From Mesostigma viride (Eukaryota > Streptophyta > Mesostigmatophyceae > Mesostigmatales > Mesostigmataceae): a stretch of DNA of 44,248 bases. The position numbers and the translations under genes are program-made. The notes under the pieces are model-generated. The model had not been told where the DNA came from. It worked only from the letters and a program-made list of their open reading frames with translations, and did no database searches. Position 1 is the stretch's first letter. Each line of letters begins with the position of its first letter. This document shows, piece after piece, positions 15,843-25,133 of the stretch. The DNA lies in contig RPFO01002095.1 of the NCBI GenBank assembly GCA_009746045.1, positions 64,001 to 108,248 of the forward strand, read 5' to 3'.

Positions 15843-16433
15843 ATGGAAAAACAGGTGATGGTTAAGAATATAGATCAGGTAGCAAGGCAACGGAATTTTC
15901 TGCTGTTATTGGTAATAATAAGCGTATTTTCGGTTGCTGCTCTTAGTCTTAAGTTAATTACTACCGAGGAAAAAGTGATTTTAGCTCCCGGTTTGAATCA
16001 GGAGGTCTGGACATCGGATAAGGGTGTTTCGATCAGTTATCTAGAAGAAACGTCGGCGATGTATCTACCGTTATTACTTGATCTGACATCCGATTCCATT
16101 GACTGGAAAAAAGAGCTGTTGATGAACCACGTATCACAAAGTGATGCAAAATATATGAGATTGATTAACGAATATTTTGCTGCCACCAAGGAGAAGTACA
16201 AAAGGTTTTCATTAAGTACTCATTTTGCCGTTAAAAGTTTTGAGGTTAATCAGAAAGAGCTGACGGTTAAAGCTAGCGGTCAATTAACCAGTAGGTTTGG
16301 CGAGCGTGGTGTGCAGAGCATACCGGCTGTTTACGGCCTTAGTTTTGAATGGAGATCGGGAAAGTTATTGTTGAAGGAATTTGTCAAGTTAAGCAAGGAA
16401 GAAGAGGAATTATATGATCAAGAGGAAAATTAG
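15843..16433 (+). CDS. traE: TraE, F-type T4SS assembly protein
   Basis: A 196-residue protein with one N-terminal TM helix (about 18-38) followed by a periplasmic domain that includes the TraE-like segments LPLLLDLTSDSIDWK and YAVK-like strands. TraE is the VirB8-type scaffold of F systems. The length is close to F TraE (188). It overlaps traK by 20 nt. Confidence 0.87.
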   Translation: MEKQVMVKNIDQVARQRNFLLLLVIISVFSVAALSLKLITTEEKVILAPGLNQEVWTSDKGVSISYLEETSAMYLPLLLDLTSDSIDWKKELLMNHVSQSDAKYMRLINEYFAATKEKYKRFSLSTHFAVKSFEVNQKELTVKASGQLTSRFGERGVQSIPAVYGLSFEWRSGKLLLKEFVKLSKEEEELYDQEEN

Positions 16434-17175
16434 GATTTTCCTGATTCTTGGAGTTTTAATTGCCTGCGGTAGAGTAATAAATAGTTTTGCCCACGCACCG
16501 CTGTCTGCTGCTGAAGATAAAAGAGATCTAAGAATCAGTTATCTATCTTCTACCGATATAAATATTAGTAGTCAGGGTATTAACCGCATACATTTTGAGA
16601 AGGCAAAGATCATTAAGATCATTGGTGATACTAGCAGGTATGAAGCTGTAGTTGCCGATAATAACTGTGACCTGTTTTTAACTTCAAGCATCCCTGCTCC
16701 CGGTACTATTGATCTGACATTATTGCTTGGGGCCGGAAAAGCAATTGATTTAAGGCTGCATGTTCTGGAATTACTGCGGCCTCAGATAATTAATATTGAT
16801 GTACCTAATGAAACCGGAAAAAGAGAAGCGAAGAATGGTGAAATTAAAGAGATGATTGAAAAGATGGCGGCAAATGAGCGAGGAAAATATTTTGTGCAGA
16901 AAAAAGATAGAAAAGTAGAAGTGGCGGGTCATCCTTATCTTACTCTAACACAGGTCGTCTCTTATCGTTACGGCAAATTAGCCGGAGCAGGTTTTACTTA
17001 TAAGGTGAAGAAGTCTCATGGAAATAATTGGAATATAACGGAGCAGGTTACGTTAGAGACTTTCAAGGGGATTTTTAAGGATACTGTAGCTATCGGGATG
17101 AGGAACTCCGGATCAACCGGAAGTAGGCCTAGCGTATTTGTGGTATATGATTATAAGGAAGACAGTGATGTTTAA
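16414..17175 (+). CDS. traK: TraK, periplasmic secretin-like core protein
   Basis: A 253-residue protein with a signal peptide (about 1-27, ending SFAHA) and a beta-rich body that starts LRISYLSSTDINISSQGINRI, typical of TraK/VirB9-like N-domains. TraK joins TraV and TraB in the outer-membrane core of the secretion channel. Gene order and overlaps on both sides (20 nt with traE, 8 nt with traB) support the call. Confidence 0.85.
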   Translation: MIKRKIRIFLILGVLIACGRVINSFAHAPLSAAEDKRDLRISYLSSTDINISSQGINRIHFEKAKIIKIIGDTSRYEAVVADNNCDLFLTSSIPAPGTIDLTLLLGAGKAIDLRLHVLELLRPQIINIDVPNETGKREAKNGEIKEMIEKMAANERGKYFVQKKDRKVEVAGHPYLTLTQVVSYRYGKLAGAGFTYKVKKSHGNNWNITEQVTLETFKGIFKDTVAIGMRNSGSTGSRPSVFVVYDYKEDSDV

Positions 17176-18514
17176 GAAGATATTACAGTTAATTAAATCA
17201 TCATCAAGTTCGAATGATGATAAGGAAAAGAGAGTAATTAATACCGAAGGTTTGGGTCTCGGGGGTGAGGTTGGTGATAATAATTTATTACGGCGTAGGC
17301 AAATCAGGTTATTTATCGGTTTGTTAATTGTCGTGGTGATTATTTTAGGATTTTTAATCAATTATGTGCAGGAAAAAACGATAGTGGAAAAACCCGTGGT
17401 AGCCCCTCAAACTCTAAAAGTAGAGCTTGCGGACAAGGCACTTGATCCTGATAAGATGTGGCGGAATCATCACGAGGAGGCATTAAAGGCCAAAACCGAT
17501 GAACTAAACAAGCGAATAGTGCAAGCTGAAGCTTCGGTAGAGGAGACAAAGAATAAGTTCATAGAGGAAAGTCGCTTGCAGGTGGAGAGTTTAAAGGAGC
17601 AATTAAAAATGGCTAAAGCAGAGATGGATGAGGCAAACAGGATGGTAAGAGGGGTAGCAGCTAGAGAGGAGGAGCGTTTAAATGCTGAGCCTCTGCATAA
17701 AGCTACGGCAATAGAGATGCAAGGTTTTGATAATGACACTGAGTTTGACATGCCGAGGTCTGCGGCTGATTATGTACCGGAAGGAACGTATTTTACCGGA
17801 TATCTGCTTGGCGGAATTGTAGTATCAACGGCCCTTGGCGCAGCAGATGAGAACTCAACCCCGGTAAATATCCAGTTAAAGGGTCGGGGAAATTTGGCAA
17901 AGCAGAACGGGCTTGATATTAGTAAATGCCGAATAATAGGAAGTGCTTATGGCGATTTATCGAGTGAAAGAGCATTTATCCGTTTGGAGAAAATGGTTTG
18001 TGAAGAGGACGGTATGTATATCACCAGTGAAATAGCCGGAGATGTACACGGACCTGATGGATTTAACGGAATTAAGGGAACGGTAGTATCGACGGGAGCA
18101 AAACATATAAAGAATGCTGCGATCGGTGGGTTAATTAGTGGGTTAGCCGGTAGCGCCAAGGGGCAGGAGGGGATAAATATTACAAGCGGCGGATTAGTGT
18201 CAACTAAGAGTAAAGGTTTTAAGGATATGGCAACCGGGGGGCTGCTGAGCGGAGCAAGTAATGCAGGAGAAAAGATAGCCGATTATTACCTCCGGCAAGC
18301 TGAAAGCATGTCACCGGTATTGACTATTCCGGGAGGCGTGCGGGTGAATCCTCAGATAATAAAAGGATTTTTTATCGGTCAGGTAAATACGCATCGCAAG
18401 ATCAAGGCAAAAAGATTGACGGATAAAGGAAACAAGAGAGTTGAGCAACATAGGCAAAAGGAGGTACTTAAAGCAAATGAACAGGAGGAGGCTAGCGATG
18501 ACGGCTGGAAATAA
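17168..18514 (+). CDS. traB: TraB, VirB10-like T4SS core protein
   Basis: A 448-residue protein. A cytoplasmic N-terminus is followed by a TM helix (about 45-65, LFIGLLIVVVIILGFLI), a coiled-coil periplasmic stalk (about 100-180), and a C-terminal VirB10-type beta-barrel domain (about 195-380) with PEGTYFTGYLLGGIVVSTALG and GLDISKCRIIGSAYGDLSSERA. TraB spans both membranes and gates the channel. The ATG at 17168 inside the traK end is preferred over an upstream one at 17138. Confidence 0.9.
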   Translation: MFKKILQLIKSSSSSNDDKEKRVINTEGLGLGGEVGDNNLLRRRQIRLFIGLLIVVVIILGFLINYVQEKTIVEKPVVAPQTLKVELADKALDPDKMWRNHHEEALKAKTDELNKRIVQAEASVEETKNKFIEESRLQVESLKEQLKMAKAEMDEANRMVRGVAAREEERLNAEPLHKATAIEMQGFDNDTEFDMPRSAADYVPEGTYFTGYLLGGIVVSTALGAADENSTPVNIQLKGRGNLAKQNGLDISKCRIIGSAYGDLSSERAFIRLEKMVCEEDGMYITSEIAGDVHGPDGFNGIKGTVVSTGAKHIKNAAIGGLISGLAGSAKGQEGINITSGGLVSTKSKGFKDMATGGLLSGASNAGEKIADYYLRQAESMSPVLTIPGGVRVNPQIIKGFFIGQVNTHRKIKAKRLTDKGNKRVEQHRQKEVLKANEQEEASDDGWK

Positions 18515-18839
18515 GAGATTAGCAGGTTACGTTCTAAATAATATTGCAGTTAGATTCTGTATGTGCTTTGCGACTTTGTTACTACTTAGTGGGTGCAGTA
18601 GCGGTTACGGTACGTCTTTTGCATGCGGAGATAGCAAGGGAGCAAACTGTATGCCGATGGATAAGGTAGACAGGCTAATTGCCAGCGGTGAGATTGAGCG
18701 TTATACCAAGGAAAGGGAGGAAACCTGCCGAGGTAGTAGATGTAAAAAGGGAGAAACTGCAGAAATCGGTAGGGCGGATGAATTACCGGCACTTGCTACC
18801 CCAGAAATTAAACTTGAAACTATAGAGGTTCAAGGATGA
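18498..18839 (+). CDS. traV: TraV, outer-membrane lipoprotein of the T4SS core
   Basis: A 113-residue lipoprotein. The lipobox LLLLSGCSS gives a lipidated Cys soon after the hydrophobic core, and Cys residues follow (FACGDSKGANCMPMDKV), as in TraV. TraV is the VirB7-like lipoprotein that stabilises the core ring. The start at 18498 has GGAGGAGG 7 nt upstream; the ATG at 18477 also has an SD (AAAGGAGGT), so the exact start is uncertain. It overlaps traB by 17 nt from 18498 and traC by 4 nt. Confidence 0.82.
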   Translation: MTAGNKRLAGYVLNNIAVRFCMCFATLLLLSGCSSGYGTSFACGDSKGANCMPMDKVDRLIASGEIERYTKEREETCRGSRCKKGETAEIGRADELPALATPEIKLETIEVQG

Positions 18840-21562
18840 AGATTACGGATAGTTTGAAGGATTTAGCCAATTATTGCGGACTTGGGGTAGAGGGGGAGCG
18901 TAAATCTGATCCAATGGATGCATTTGGAGAGCATACTGCGCAGGTAACGGGGGGAGCAGTGCCGCTATCTGATTTTCTTGTTTATGATTATTTTGATGAA
19001 GAGCAAGGATTATTTTTTAATAATAACGATAGTATTGGTTTCTGGTATGAGATTAATCCGTTAGTTGGGTCTAATGAGGGCTTAGAGAAGAATCTGACGT
19101 TATTTTTCAATGACGAATTACCGGAAGATATTTACTTGCAGTTTCTAATTATTGCCGGCACTGATATTAGCTATATCCTAGATACATGGGAGCAGGGGCG
19201 AAAATACGGCGGGGAAATACTAGCCCATATAACAAAATCCCGCCGGCGGTTTATTGAAAATTGCGCCAAGGATTTTGCAAGTAGCAGAGATGGAAGACTG
19301 GCAAGGAATTTTCGGACGTTTGTTGCCTGTTCAAGGTCTTTAGGAATCAGGTCGGGGAAATCGATTGATCTAATGACTTCTTTTAAAAGAAAGCTTGAGA
19401 ACAAGTTAAATACGGAAAAGCTTTCTCCAAGACTGATGAAAGCAGAGGATTTAATTGTCATCGGTAGGGAGTTACTGCAACCGGATTTTGGAAGAAGTGC
19501 CGGTAAAGTCGTTTATAGTAAATATAACAATTTATCCGATCAGATTTGCAAGAAGTTTGAGGGGACGGTTATTAAGCCTGAATCCGTTATACATGAGGCT
19601 ACAAAACTTCAGACGAGGATTTTTTCGCCAAGGGAGTTACCGGAGAGTTTTTCTCTAAGTGAAATGGTAACATTGCTCGGGTCAGGTGATAGGGTAATAC
19701 CGGCAAGGTTTGTAATTAGCTATAGCCTGGCAAGTTCTTTGGGCAGCGGTGGCACTTCCCGTTTAACAACTCAAGGGATGAGATCCATTCACGCAGCGGA
19801 GCGAGATTATACACGTCACGATATCAGTGCCAGAGAAGAGGCGAGAGAGTGGAGAGAGGTACTAGATATTCATAAAAAAGGTGAGCGGTTTTTAAGCGAA
19901 TCGATGCTGGTAATGATTACAAGCCCAGAGGATAATATAGACATTGCCGAGGAATCTTTAAAAAGTCTTTGGAATGCCAATGACTGGAAACTGGGGGTTA
20001 ATAATAATCTGCAGCTACTGAGTTTACTAAGTACAATGCCGATGAGCGGTTCTACTTACTGGAAATCACTATCATTTTTCAAATTGACCAGAAATGCCCT
20101 AAGCGGAGAGATAGTAGCTAAATTACCTTTGCAAGGAGAATGGCGTGGTGTACCACAATCAGGAGTATTACTTATGGGCAGGCGGGGTCAATTATTTAAT
20201 TTTAATCCGTTTTACAGGATTGGCGGCGGCGGTAATTACAATGTAGTAGTCATCGCACCTTCTGGAAGTGGAAAGACCTTTACTTTAGAGGATCTTGTGA
20301 CGAGTTGCCTTGCACAAGGGGTAGCAGTTTTTGTCATGGATATTGGAGCAAGTTACAAGAATATCTGTGAACTTCTAGGAGGAGAAATGCTACGTTTTGA
20401 TCGGGGCAGCAAGTTATCATTAAATCCGTTTGCCGGTTTAAGCAGTAGCGGAGCGGTATATACCAAGGCATTATCATTGCTTACGCAAGGGGTCGATCTT
20501 AAAAAAGTAGCTGAAATTACCGGCCTTACGCAAGAAAAGGTAGAAGCATTAGCAGTCGGTAAATCAGCAGCAAGTAACTTGGAAAAAGAGAAGGAAGGGA
20601 TTGAGGTATTGGAAATCAAGGATAAAAAGATAAGTGGTAAAACACATTTTGTAACGAAAGACAGCATGATTTATGCAAAAGCCATGGTTGCTTCAATGTG
20701 CGGTTTAAGCGGAGATGTTAGAGGCGAAGCGGTGATCGAGAGAGCAATAGCTGAAGGGATAGCAGAATATGGCACCGATCTTGATATTACAAAATTGGCT
20801 AAGGTGTTTGAAGAATTGAAGGATCATCGAGGGAATCCCGTTGCAGGAGCGTCAGCTATGTCCGATAGTCTGTATCCGTATACGGAGCAGGGTATTCACG
20901 GCCGTTATTTTAAATCCGGTAAAGAGGCTAGTTTCAAGGAAATGCTGACACTTTTTGAACTTGAAGAAATCAAAGACGATGAGCCTCTTTTAGCCGTGGT
21001 ACTACAAATAATACTGATGCAGATTACGATGCAGTTTTTGTGCGGTGATCGGAGTCGTTATTTTATGCTGGTAGTTGATGAGGCTTGGCTGATTATGGAT
21101 TTTGCGGCTTCGTTTCTGGAGCGGTTTGCTAGGACTGTTAGAAAATACGGAGGTAGTCTGGTTGTATGTACGCAAGATTTATCCAGTTTCAGTAAGGGCC
21201 CATCGCAAAGGGCAATACTTGAATCCTCTACGTGGAAATTAATTTTACAACAAAAAGAAGAGGGAATAACTACCTTTGCTAAGGAAGAAGGATACCTGCC
21301 TTACTTGGATTTAATCCGTTCTGTTCGAAAATGCTCTGCTAACCGTTTTTCAGAGATCCTAATCGATACTAACGGTGCCAAGGTGGTAGGAAGGCTTGTC
21401 ACCGATCCTTATAGTACGGCTTTATATTCTACGGAAAAGGATGATTTTAGCTTTTTAATTAATCAGGAAAAAGCCGGTAAGAGCAAGCATGAGGCCATTT
21501 TACAATTATCGAAGAAATATGGAAGCGTCGAGGAAGATTTTAGGTACGTAGAAAAGGAATAA
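18836..21562 (+). CDS. traC: TraC, VirB4-like T4SS ATPase
   Basis: A 908-residue ATPase. Walker A APSGSGKTFTLEDL lies at about residues 474-487 and Walker B YFMLVVDEAWLIMDF at about 741-755. Downstream are CTQDLSSF and the LQQKEEGI region typical of VirB4/TraC. The N-terminal half is the TraC-specific domain that contacts the inner-membrane complex. TraC powers pilus assembly. Length and motifs are complete, so the gene looks functional. It starts in an ATGA overlap with traV. Confidence 0.94.
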   Translation: MKITDSLKDLANYCGLGVEGERKSDPMDAFGEHTAQVTGGAVPLSDFLVYDYFDEEQGLFFNNNDSIGFWYEINPLVGSNEGLEKNLTLFFNDELPEDIYLQFLIIAGTDISYILDTWEQGRKYGGEILAHITKSRRRFIENCAKDFASSRDGRLARNFRTFVACSRSLGIRSGKSIDLMTSFKRKLENKLNTEKLSPRLMKAEDLIVIGRELLQPDFGRSAGKVVYSKYNNLSDQICKKFEGTVIKPESVIHEATKLQTRIFSPRELPESFSLSEMVTLLGSGDRVIPARFVISYSLASSLGSGGTSRLTTQGMRSIHAAERDYTRHDISAREEAREWREVLDIHKKGERFLSESMLVMITSPEDNIDIAEESLKSLWNANDWKLGVNNNLQLLSLLSTMPMSGSTYWKSLSFFKLTRNALSGEIVAKLPLQGEWRGVPQSGVLLMGRRGQLFNFNPFYRIGGGGNYNVVVIAPSGSGKTFTLEDLVTSCLAQGVAVFVMDIGASYKNICELLGGEMLRFDRGSKLSLNPFAGLSSSGAVYTKALSLLTQGVDLKKVAEITGLTQEKVEALAVGKSAASNLEKEKEGIEVLEIKDKKISGKTHFVTKDSMIYAKAMVASMCGLSGDVRGEAVIERAIAEGIAEYGTDLDITKLAKVFEELKDHRGNPVAGASAMSDSLYPYTEQGIHGRYFKSGKEASFKEMLTLFELEEIKDDEPLLAVVLQIILMQITMQFLCGDRSRYFMLVVDEAWLIMDFAASFLERFARTVRKYGGSLVVCTQDLSSFSKGPSQRAILESSTWKLILQQKEEGITTFAKEEGYLPYLDLIRSVRKCSANRFSEILIDTNGAKVVGRLVTDPYSTALYSTEKDDFSFLINQEKAGKSKHEAILQLSKKYGSVEEDFRYVEKE

Positions 21563-21564
21563 TT

Positions 21565-21966
21565 ATGATGAGTCTAAATATGAAACTCGCTTATATTGCA
21601 ATCTTATTGGTCATTATCGGTTTTTTAAGCGGTTGGCTCGGTTGTTTGTTTTTTGGAAACCTAGCGGGATCGGTACGGGTACTTTTTGTTTCTGAAGAAG
21701 CACTTGTTGCTTTAGAGGAAGAGCGTATTAAAAATCTCTCCGAAAGTCATGGGATGGAAAACTCAAGGGCAGCAGGAAGCATATTTTTCGGCAAACCGGA
21801 ACTTGCTATACAAAAGATGGAGCAGATAGCAGGGAGCTTTGCAGATAAAAGGACTAAGGTTTTAATTGTAAGCAATAAAAAAGGCTACGCTCGTAATGGA
21901 GCAGGAATATCGGACATTATTCACAAAGAGCTAGTCAAAGTTTTAAGTGCAGAGAAGGAAGTTTAA
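21565..21966 (+). CDS. trbI: TrbI-like F-type transfer protein
   Basis: A 133-residue protein with one N-terminal TM helix (about 8-30) and a soluble part containing VRVLFVSEEALVAL and RTKVLIVSNKKG. In F, trbI lies between traC and traW, encodes a 128-residue inner-membrane protein and affects pilus outgrowth. Position, size and topology match; sequence similarity alone would not prove it. The alternative ATG is at 21568. Confidence 0.65.
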   Translation: MMSLNMKLAYIAILLVIIGFLSGWLGCLFFGNLAGSVRVLFVSEEALVALEEERIKNLSESHGMENSRAAGSIFFGKPELAIQKMEQIAGSFADKRTKVLIVSNKKGYARNGAGISDIIHKELVKVLSAEKEV

Positions 21967-22008
21967 GAATTATCGAATTGTGGAGAGGAAAAGTAGGTAA
22001 GAGGAGAT

Positions 22009-22452
22009 ATGGATAAATTAAAAAAAACAGAGTTAACCGGGACTTTGTCTGCTATTAAGATAGAAATAATCTTTATGGTTTATGGAATTTTTTTAATAGG
22101 TTTTTGTTTATATGATTTAAGTAGGTGGTTTTTATTAGTAATTTACTGTTTAGTTCTCTGTGTTTTATATCTTATAGGCCGGTGGTTGTGTAATAGACGG
22201 AAATTGTCTAGAGCTGGGTTTCAGGGTGATTTCTACGATTTGGTTATTATGCTCCAAGAGCAAGGTTTCGAGCTTAAGGCACTTAATACAAATCTCTATA
22301 TTTTTCATACCTTGACAAGGTTTCTTCCTAATTATTCTCTTTTTGTTTATATGGATAAGGAAGGATTTACTATTTTGGGTACAAAAGGAGTTTTAGAGTG
22401 GTTTGCAAGAAATAACAAAGAATTCAAATTAATAGAAAAATCGAATAACTAG
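22009..22452 (+). CDS. two-TM hypothetical protein inserted in the tra operon
   Basis: A 147-residue protein with two hydrophobic helices (about 18-35 and 40-58) and a cytoplasmic C-terminal domain (GDFYDLVIMLQEQGFELKAL, YSLFVYMDKEGFTILG). It does not belong to the standard F-type set and breaks the otherwise tight traC-traW spacing. Its sequence is more AT-rich than the flanking tra genes, which suggests later insertion. Function unknown; an entry-exclusion or immunity role is possible for small membrane proteins in such places but nothing here proves it. Confidence 0.6.
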   Translation: MDKLKKTELTGTLSAIKIEIIFMVYGIFLIGFCLYDLSRWFLLVIYCLVLCVLYLIGRWLCNRRKLSRAGFQGDFYDLVIMLQEQGFELKALNTNLYIFHTLTRFLPNYSLFVYMDKEGFTILGTKGVLEWFARNNKEFKLIEKSNN

Positions 22453-22713
22453 AATTAATAGGATGAGAATTACACTGACGATTGACAAAGGTATTAACAT
22501 ATGACGCACATATATATTCCCGAAATAACCATCGTGATAACTTGTATATAGATGCCATGATATATAAAAGGTAAATACTAATAACGGTGTTAGAAAAATA
22601 AGTGAAATATAATTAGTTTTGATTGCAGAAAGAATAGGATTAATAAAAGCTTTATTTATTATTTCGTGTACTGGATTTCCAGCAGAAGCATCAAATATAA
22701 ACGAGTTACATTA
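22429..22713 (-). pseudogene. start-less minus-strand membrane-protein remnant
   Basis: The minus strand from 22710 to 22432 is open for 93 codons with no ATG until near its end, so no complete gene exists. The reading frame begins FDASAGNPVHEIINKAF and has two strong hydrophobic helices, the second at the very C-terminus (IPLSIVSVILILLILVIRF). Its 3' end is antisense to the end of the upstream gene. It may be the tail of a degraded membrane protein filling the 22453-22768 spacer. AT-rich DNA can give hydrophobic frames by chance, so confidence is low. Confidence 0.3.
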
Positions 22714-22768
22714 AATTAGTTAAACAAATTAAGATAATAGGAAACGAGAATAAAAAAATCAATAATAT

Positions 22769-23416
22769 ATGAAGAACCTTGTTATAAGTATATGGATACT
22801 AATGATTTGTTCTACGACTACGGCACTTGGCTTTGATTTTGGTAAGGTTGGAACAAGTTTTGTAGTTGAGGAAGAAGGTTTTGTGGAAATGATGCTGCGG
22901 AAATTAAAAGAGGTAAATTGGGAAGCAGAAAATGAGAAAATGAAAAGCATTGCGATAAGAAGGGTGCAGAATCCTATAGCAGTAGCAGGAATCAAGCCTG
23001 CTACCGAGAATAGGGAGTTTTGGCATGATCCGACTTATACGCTTAAGGAGGACGTTGTCCTGCCGTGCGGTAAGATATTACACAGAGCTGGGAAGGCGGT
23101 AAATCCTTTGGATTATATGGATTTAGAACGCAAGTTATTCTTTATTGACGGAAGGGAAGCAATGCAGGTTGAGTGGTTAAAGCAGCAGTTGGTACCTGAT
23201 AGTAGTAATGAGGAGAACAAGCCGGAGAATAGGGTTATTTTAGTCGGTGGTAGCGTATTTGATTTACAGGAGGAGCTTGGTAGCGAGGTATATTTTGATC
23301 AGGCGGGGGAACTAACTACGAGATTTGGTATTAGGGGAAGCCCTGCGCTCGCCAAGCAGGATGGAAAGCTGATCCGGGTTGAAGAATTTTGTTTAGATGA
23401 GATAGATAGGAAATGA
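22769..23416 (+). CDS. traW: TraW, F-type T4SS periplasmic protein
   Basis: A 215-residue protein with a signal peptide (about 1-20). Its TraW signatures are FWHDPTYTLKEDVVLPCGKIL in the middle and the C-terminal QAGELTTRFGIRGSPAL. TraW acts in the periplasm with TraU and TrbC for pilus extension. The start lies after a 316-nt AT-rich spacer, and the stop overlaps traU by ATGA. Confidence 0.9.
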   Translation: MKNLVISIWILMICSTTTALGFDFGKVGTSFVVEEEGFVEMMLRKLKEVNWEAENEKMKSIAIRRVQNPIAVAGIKPATENREFWHDPTYTLKEDVVLPCGKILHRAGKAVNPLDYMDLERKLFFIDGREAMQVEWLKQQLVPDSSNEENKPENRVILVGGSVFDLQEELGSEVYFDQAGELTTRFGIRGSPALAKQDGKLIRVEEFCLDEIDRK

Positions 23417-24519
23417 ATATTGACCGAAAGGAATCGGTCTTTAAGATGATGCAGTCTTGGCGGATAGCGAATCATCTTAAAGACTTGGCACTACAAAAAA
23501 AGTATATAGCAATTTTAATAACGGCTATTTTTTTACCTTTTTCGAGTAATGCAAGCGTAACGTGCAGAGGTCATTTTGTCAATCCGATAACTGACGTTTG
23601 CTGGAGTTGCCTCATGCCGATTTCAATTGGCGGTATACATATCGGCAAGGGTGGAACACCCAAAAAGCGTGATACCAAAAACCCAAAAAATCCTGTTTGT
23701 CTCTGTAGTAAGGGAACTCCGCCGGTACCGATTCCCGGGTTGTCGATCGGTTTCTGGGAGCCCGTGCGTTTAGTTGACATAACAAGAACGCCTTATTGCA
23801 TGGTGAATTTAGGCGGGATCAGTATAGGCAGTGATATGCGCAAGATCAGTAGTTACGAACGTCGTAATAGTGCTGCCGGCCGGCGGGGGCATTTTAGTTT
23901 CCACCATGTTCATTATTATGTTTATCCGCTGATTTACTGGCTCGAGCTTATAACCGATTTCGGGTGTCTTGAACAATCAACTTTTGATGTAGCGTACATG
24001 AGCGAGTTTGATATTACGTGGAACGATCCCAAAATGCAGAGTCTGCTCAATCCCGATGCTATTTTATTTGGTAATCCTATAGCTCAGGCGGCTTGTAGCC
24101 TGGATTGCGGGGCAGCAACCTTTAATTTGCCTGATGATAATATGTTCTGGTGTGCGGGTTGCTGGGGCAACATGTATCCTTTAAGCGGAGCAAATGCCGA
24201 CCATATTGGAGGGGTAGGAAACAGCAGTTTGCTTACAATGCGGATTTTAAACAAATTACATAGGATTGGTCTTGCTCGGGAGACATCTACTTCTAACGGC
24301 GGGGTTAATGGCCCATTATGTAGGAAACCAATAAATTTAAAGCTGAAGAAAAGCCAATACAAACTGCAGATGGTTCATCCAAAAACAACATCTGACGGTA
24401 TAGGTTGCTGGCCTCTTGGGCTATCTGACATGCTTTATCAGGCGGGCAAGGAATATCCGTATGACGGACAAGATTGGGGGTATCTATTATGGCGAAAAAC
24501 GAACTGCTGTTTACTTTAA
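23413..24519 (+). CDS. traU: TraU, mating-pair formation protein, with an inserted N-terminal repeat
   Basis: A 368-residue periplasmic protein rich in Cys, with TraU segments VTCRGHFVNPITDVCWSCLMPISIGG and CAGCWGNMYPLSGAN. The signal peptide (YIAILITAIFLPFSSNA) begins only at about residue 30. The first 28 residues are encoded by a palindromic element (23422-23484) also present before the pilin gene. No ATG lies between the element and the signal, so translation must start at 23413, at the MM codons at 23446, or at a TTG near 23485. The extra charged stretch before the hydrophobic core may still allow export. Overlaps trbC by 31 nt. Confidence 0.88.
   Translation: MNIDRKESVFKMMQSWRIANHLKDLALQKKYIAILITAIFLPFSSNASVTCRGHFVNPITDVCWSCLMPISIGGIHIGKGGTPKKRDTKNPKNPVCLCSKGTPPVPIPGLSIGFWEPVRLVDITRTPYCMVNLGGISIGSDMRKISSYERRNSAAGRRGHFSFHHVHYYVYPLIYWLELITDFGCLEQSTFDVAYMSEFDITWNDPKMQSLLNPDAILFGNPIAQAACSLDCGAATFNLPDDNMFWCAGCWGNMYPLSGANADHIGGVGNSSLLTMRILNKLHRIGLARETSTSNGGVNGPLCRKPINLKLKKSQYKLQMVHPKTTSDGIGCWPLGLSDMLYQAGKEYPYDGQDWGYLLWRKTNCCLL
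23422..23499 (+). repeat. palindromic repeat element inside the traU coding start
   Basis: Perfect 14-bp arms (gtctttaagatgat at 23437-23450, atcatcttaaagac at 23471-23484) flank a 20-nt loop. A smaller 6-bp repeat (gaccga 23422-23427, tcggtc 23434-23439) sits just upstream. The right part is repeated at 15048-15101. It is in frame with traU. In-frame palindromic elements in coding genes are an established feature of Rickettsia, though I cannot assign it to a named RPE family. Confidence 0.7.
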
Positions 24520-25133
24520 AGGTGATAATTTCGGTGCTGATATTTTTTACGGCGAAACCTGTTTTTGCAAACGGTTATCCAGAAATTAGCAACCAAGATC
24601 GGGAATGGGTTATGAATCTGGCTACGAAATCGCTTAATTCGGTAATGGAAGGGATAAAAGATAAATACCTTGAGTACCAACGGAGTATTGATGCTGCTCG
24701 CAAGCAGGATGAGGCAGAGGTGTATAAGTTGCCTGATGAAAAAGCAACTTTAAGAGTGTTTGTAAGTTCCAGTATGAGTGAAGAACTACTTAAGTCTTAT
24801 GTAAAGGCTGCGGGAAGATATAACGCCATACTGGTTTTTAAAGGTCTCCCTAAAGGATCATGGCAGGAATTAAGTAGAATTGTAGCAATCATGAATGATA
24901 ACAACGATGAAATACAGATTCAGCTTGATGATGAAGCGTTTAATCGCTTTGCCGTTAAAAGTGTTCCGACTTTTGTCTTAAGTAAAGCAGACAGGCAATT
25001 CTGGCAAGAAGGTGTAGAGGAAATTTTTGATCGGGTTGTTGGCAATATTGGAATTAGCGGCGCATTAAAACTAATGGCAGAAAAAGGAGATCTAGCGGAG
25101 ATAGCAAGAGAAATCATGGATGGTGAACGCTAA
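24489..25133 (+). CDS. trbC: TrbC, F-type pilus assembly protein
   Basis: A 214-residue periplasmic protein with a signal peptide (about 10-28, ending PVFA) and a thioredoxin-like body (LRVFVSSSMSEELLKSYV, FAVKSVPTFVL) typical of TrbC_Ftype. It acts with TraW and TraU in pilus extension. The ATG at 24489, after a G-rich SD, is preferred over one at 24474. It overlaps traN module A as TAATG. Confidence 0.87.
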   Translation: MAKNELLFTLKVIISVLIFFTAKPVFANGYPEISNQDREWVMNLATKSLNSVMEGIKDKYLEYQRSIDAARKQDEAEVYKLPDEKATLRVFVSSSMSEELLKSYVKAAGRYNAILVFKGLPKGSWQELSRIVAIMNDNNDEIQIQLDDEAFNRFAVKSVPTFVLSKADRQFWQEGVEEIFDRVVGNIGISGALKLMAEKGDLAEIAREIMDGER

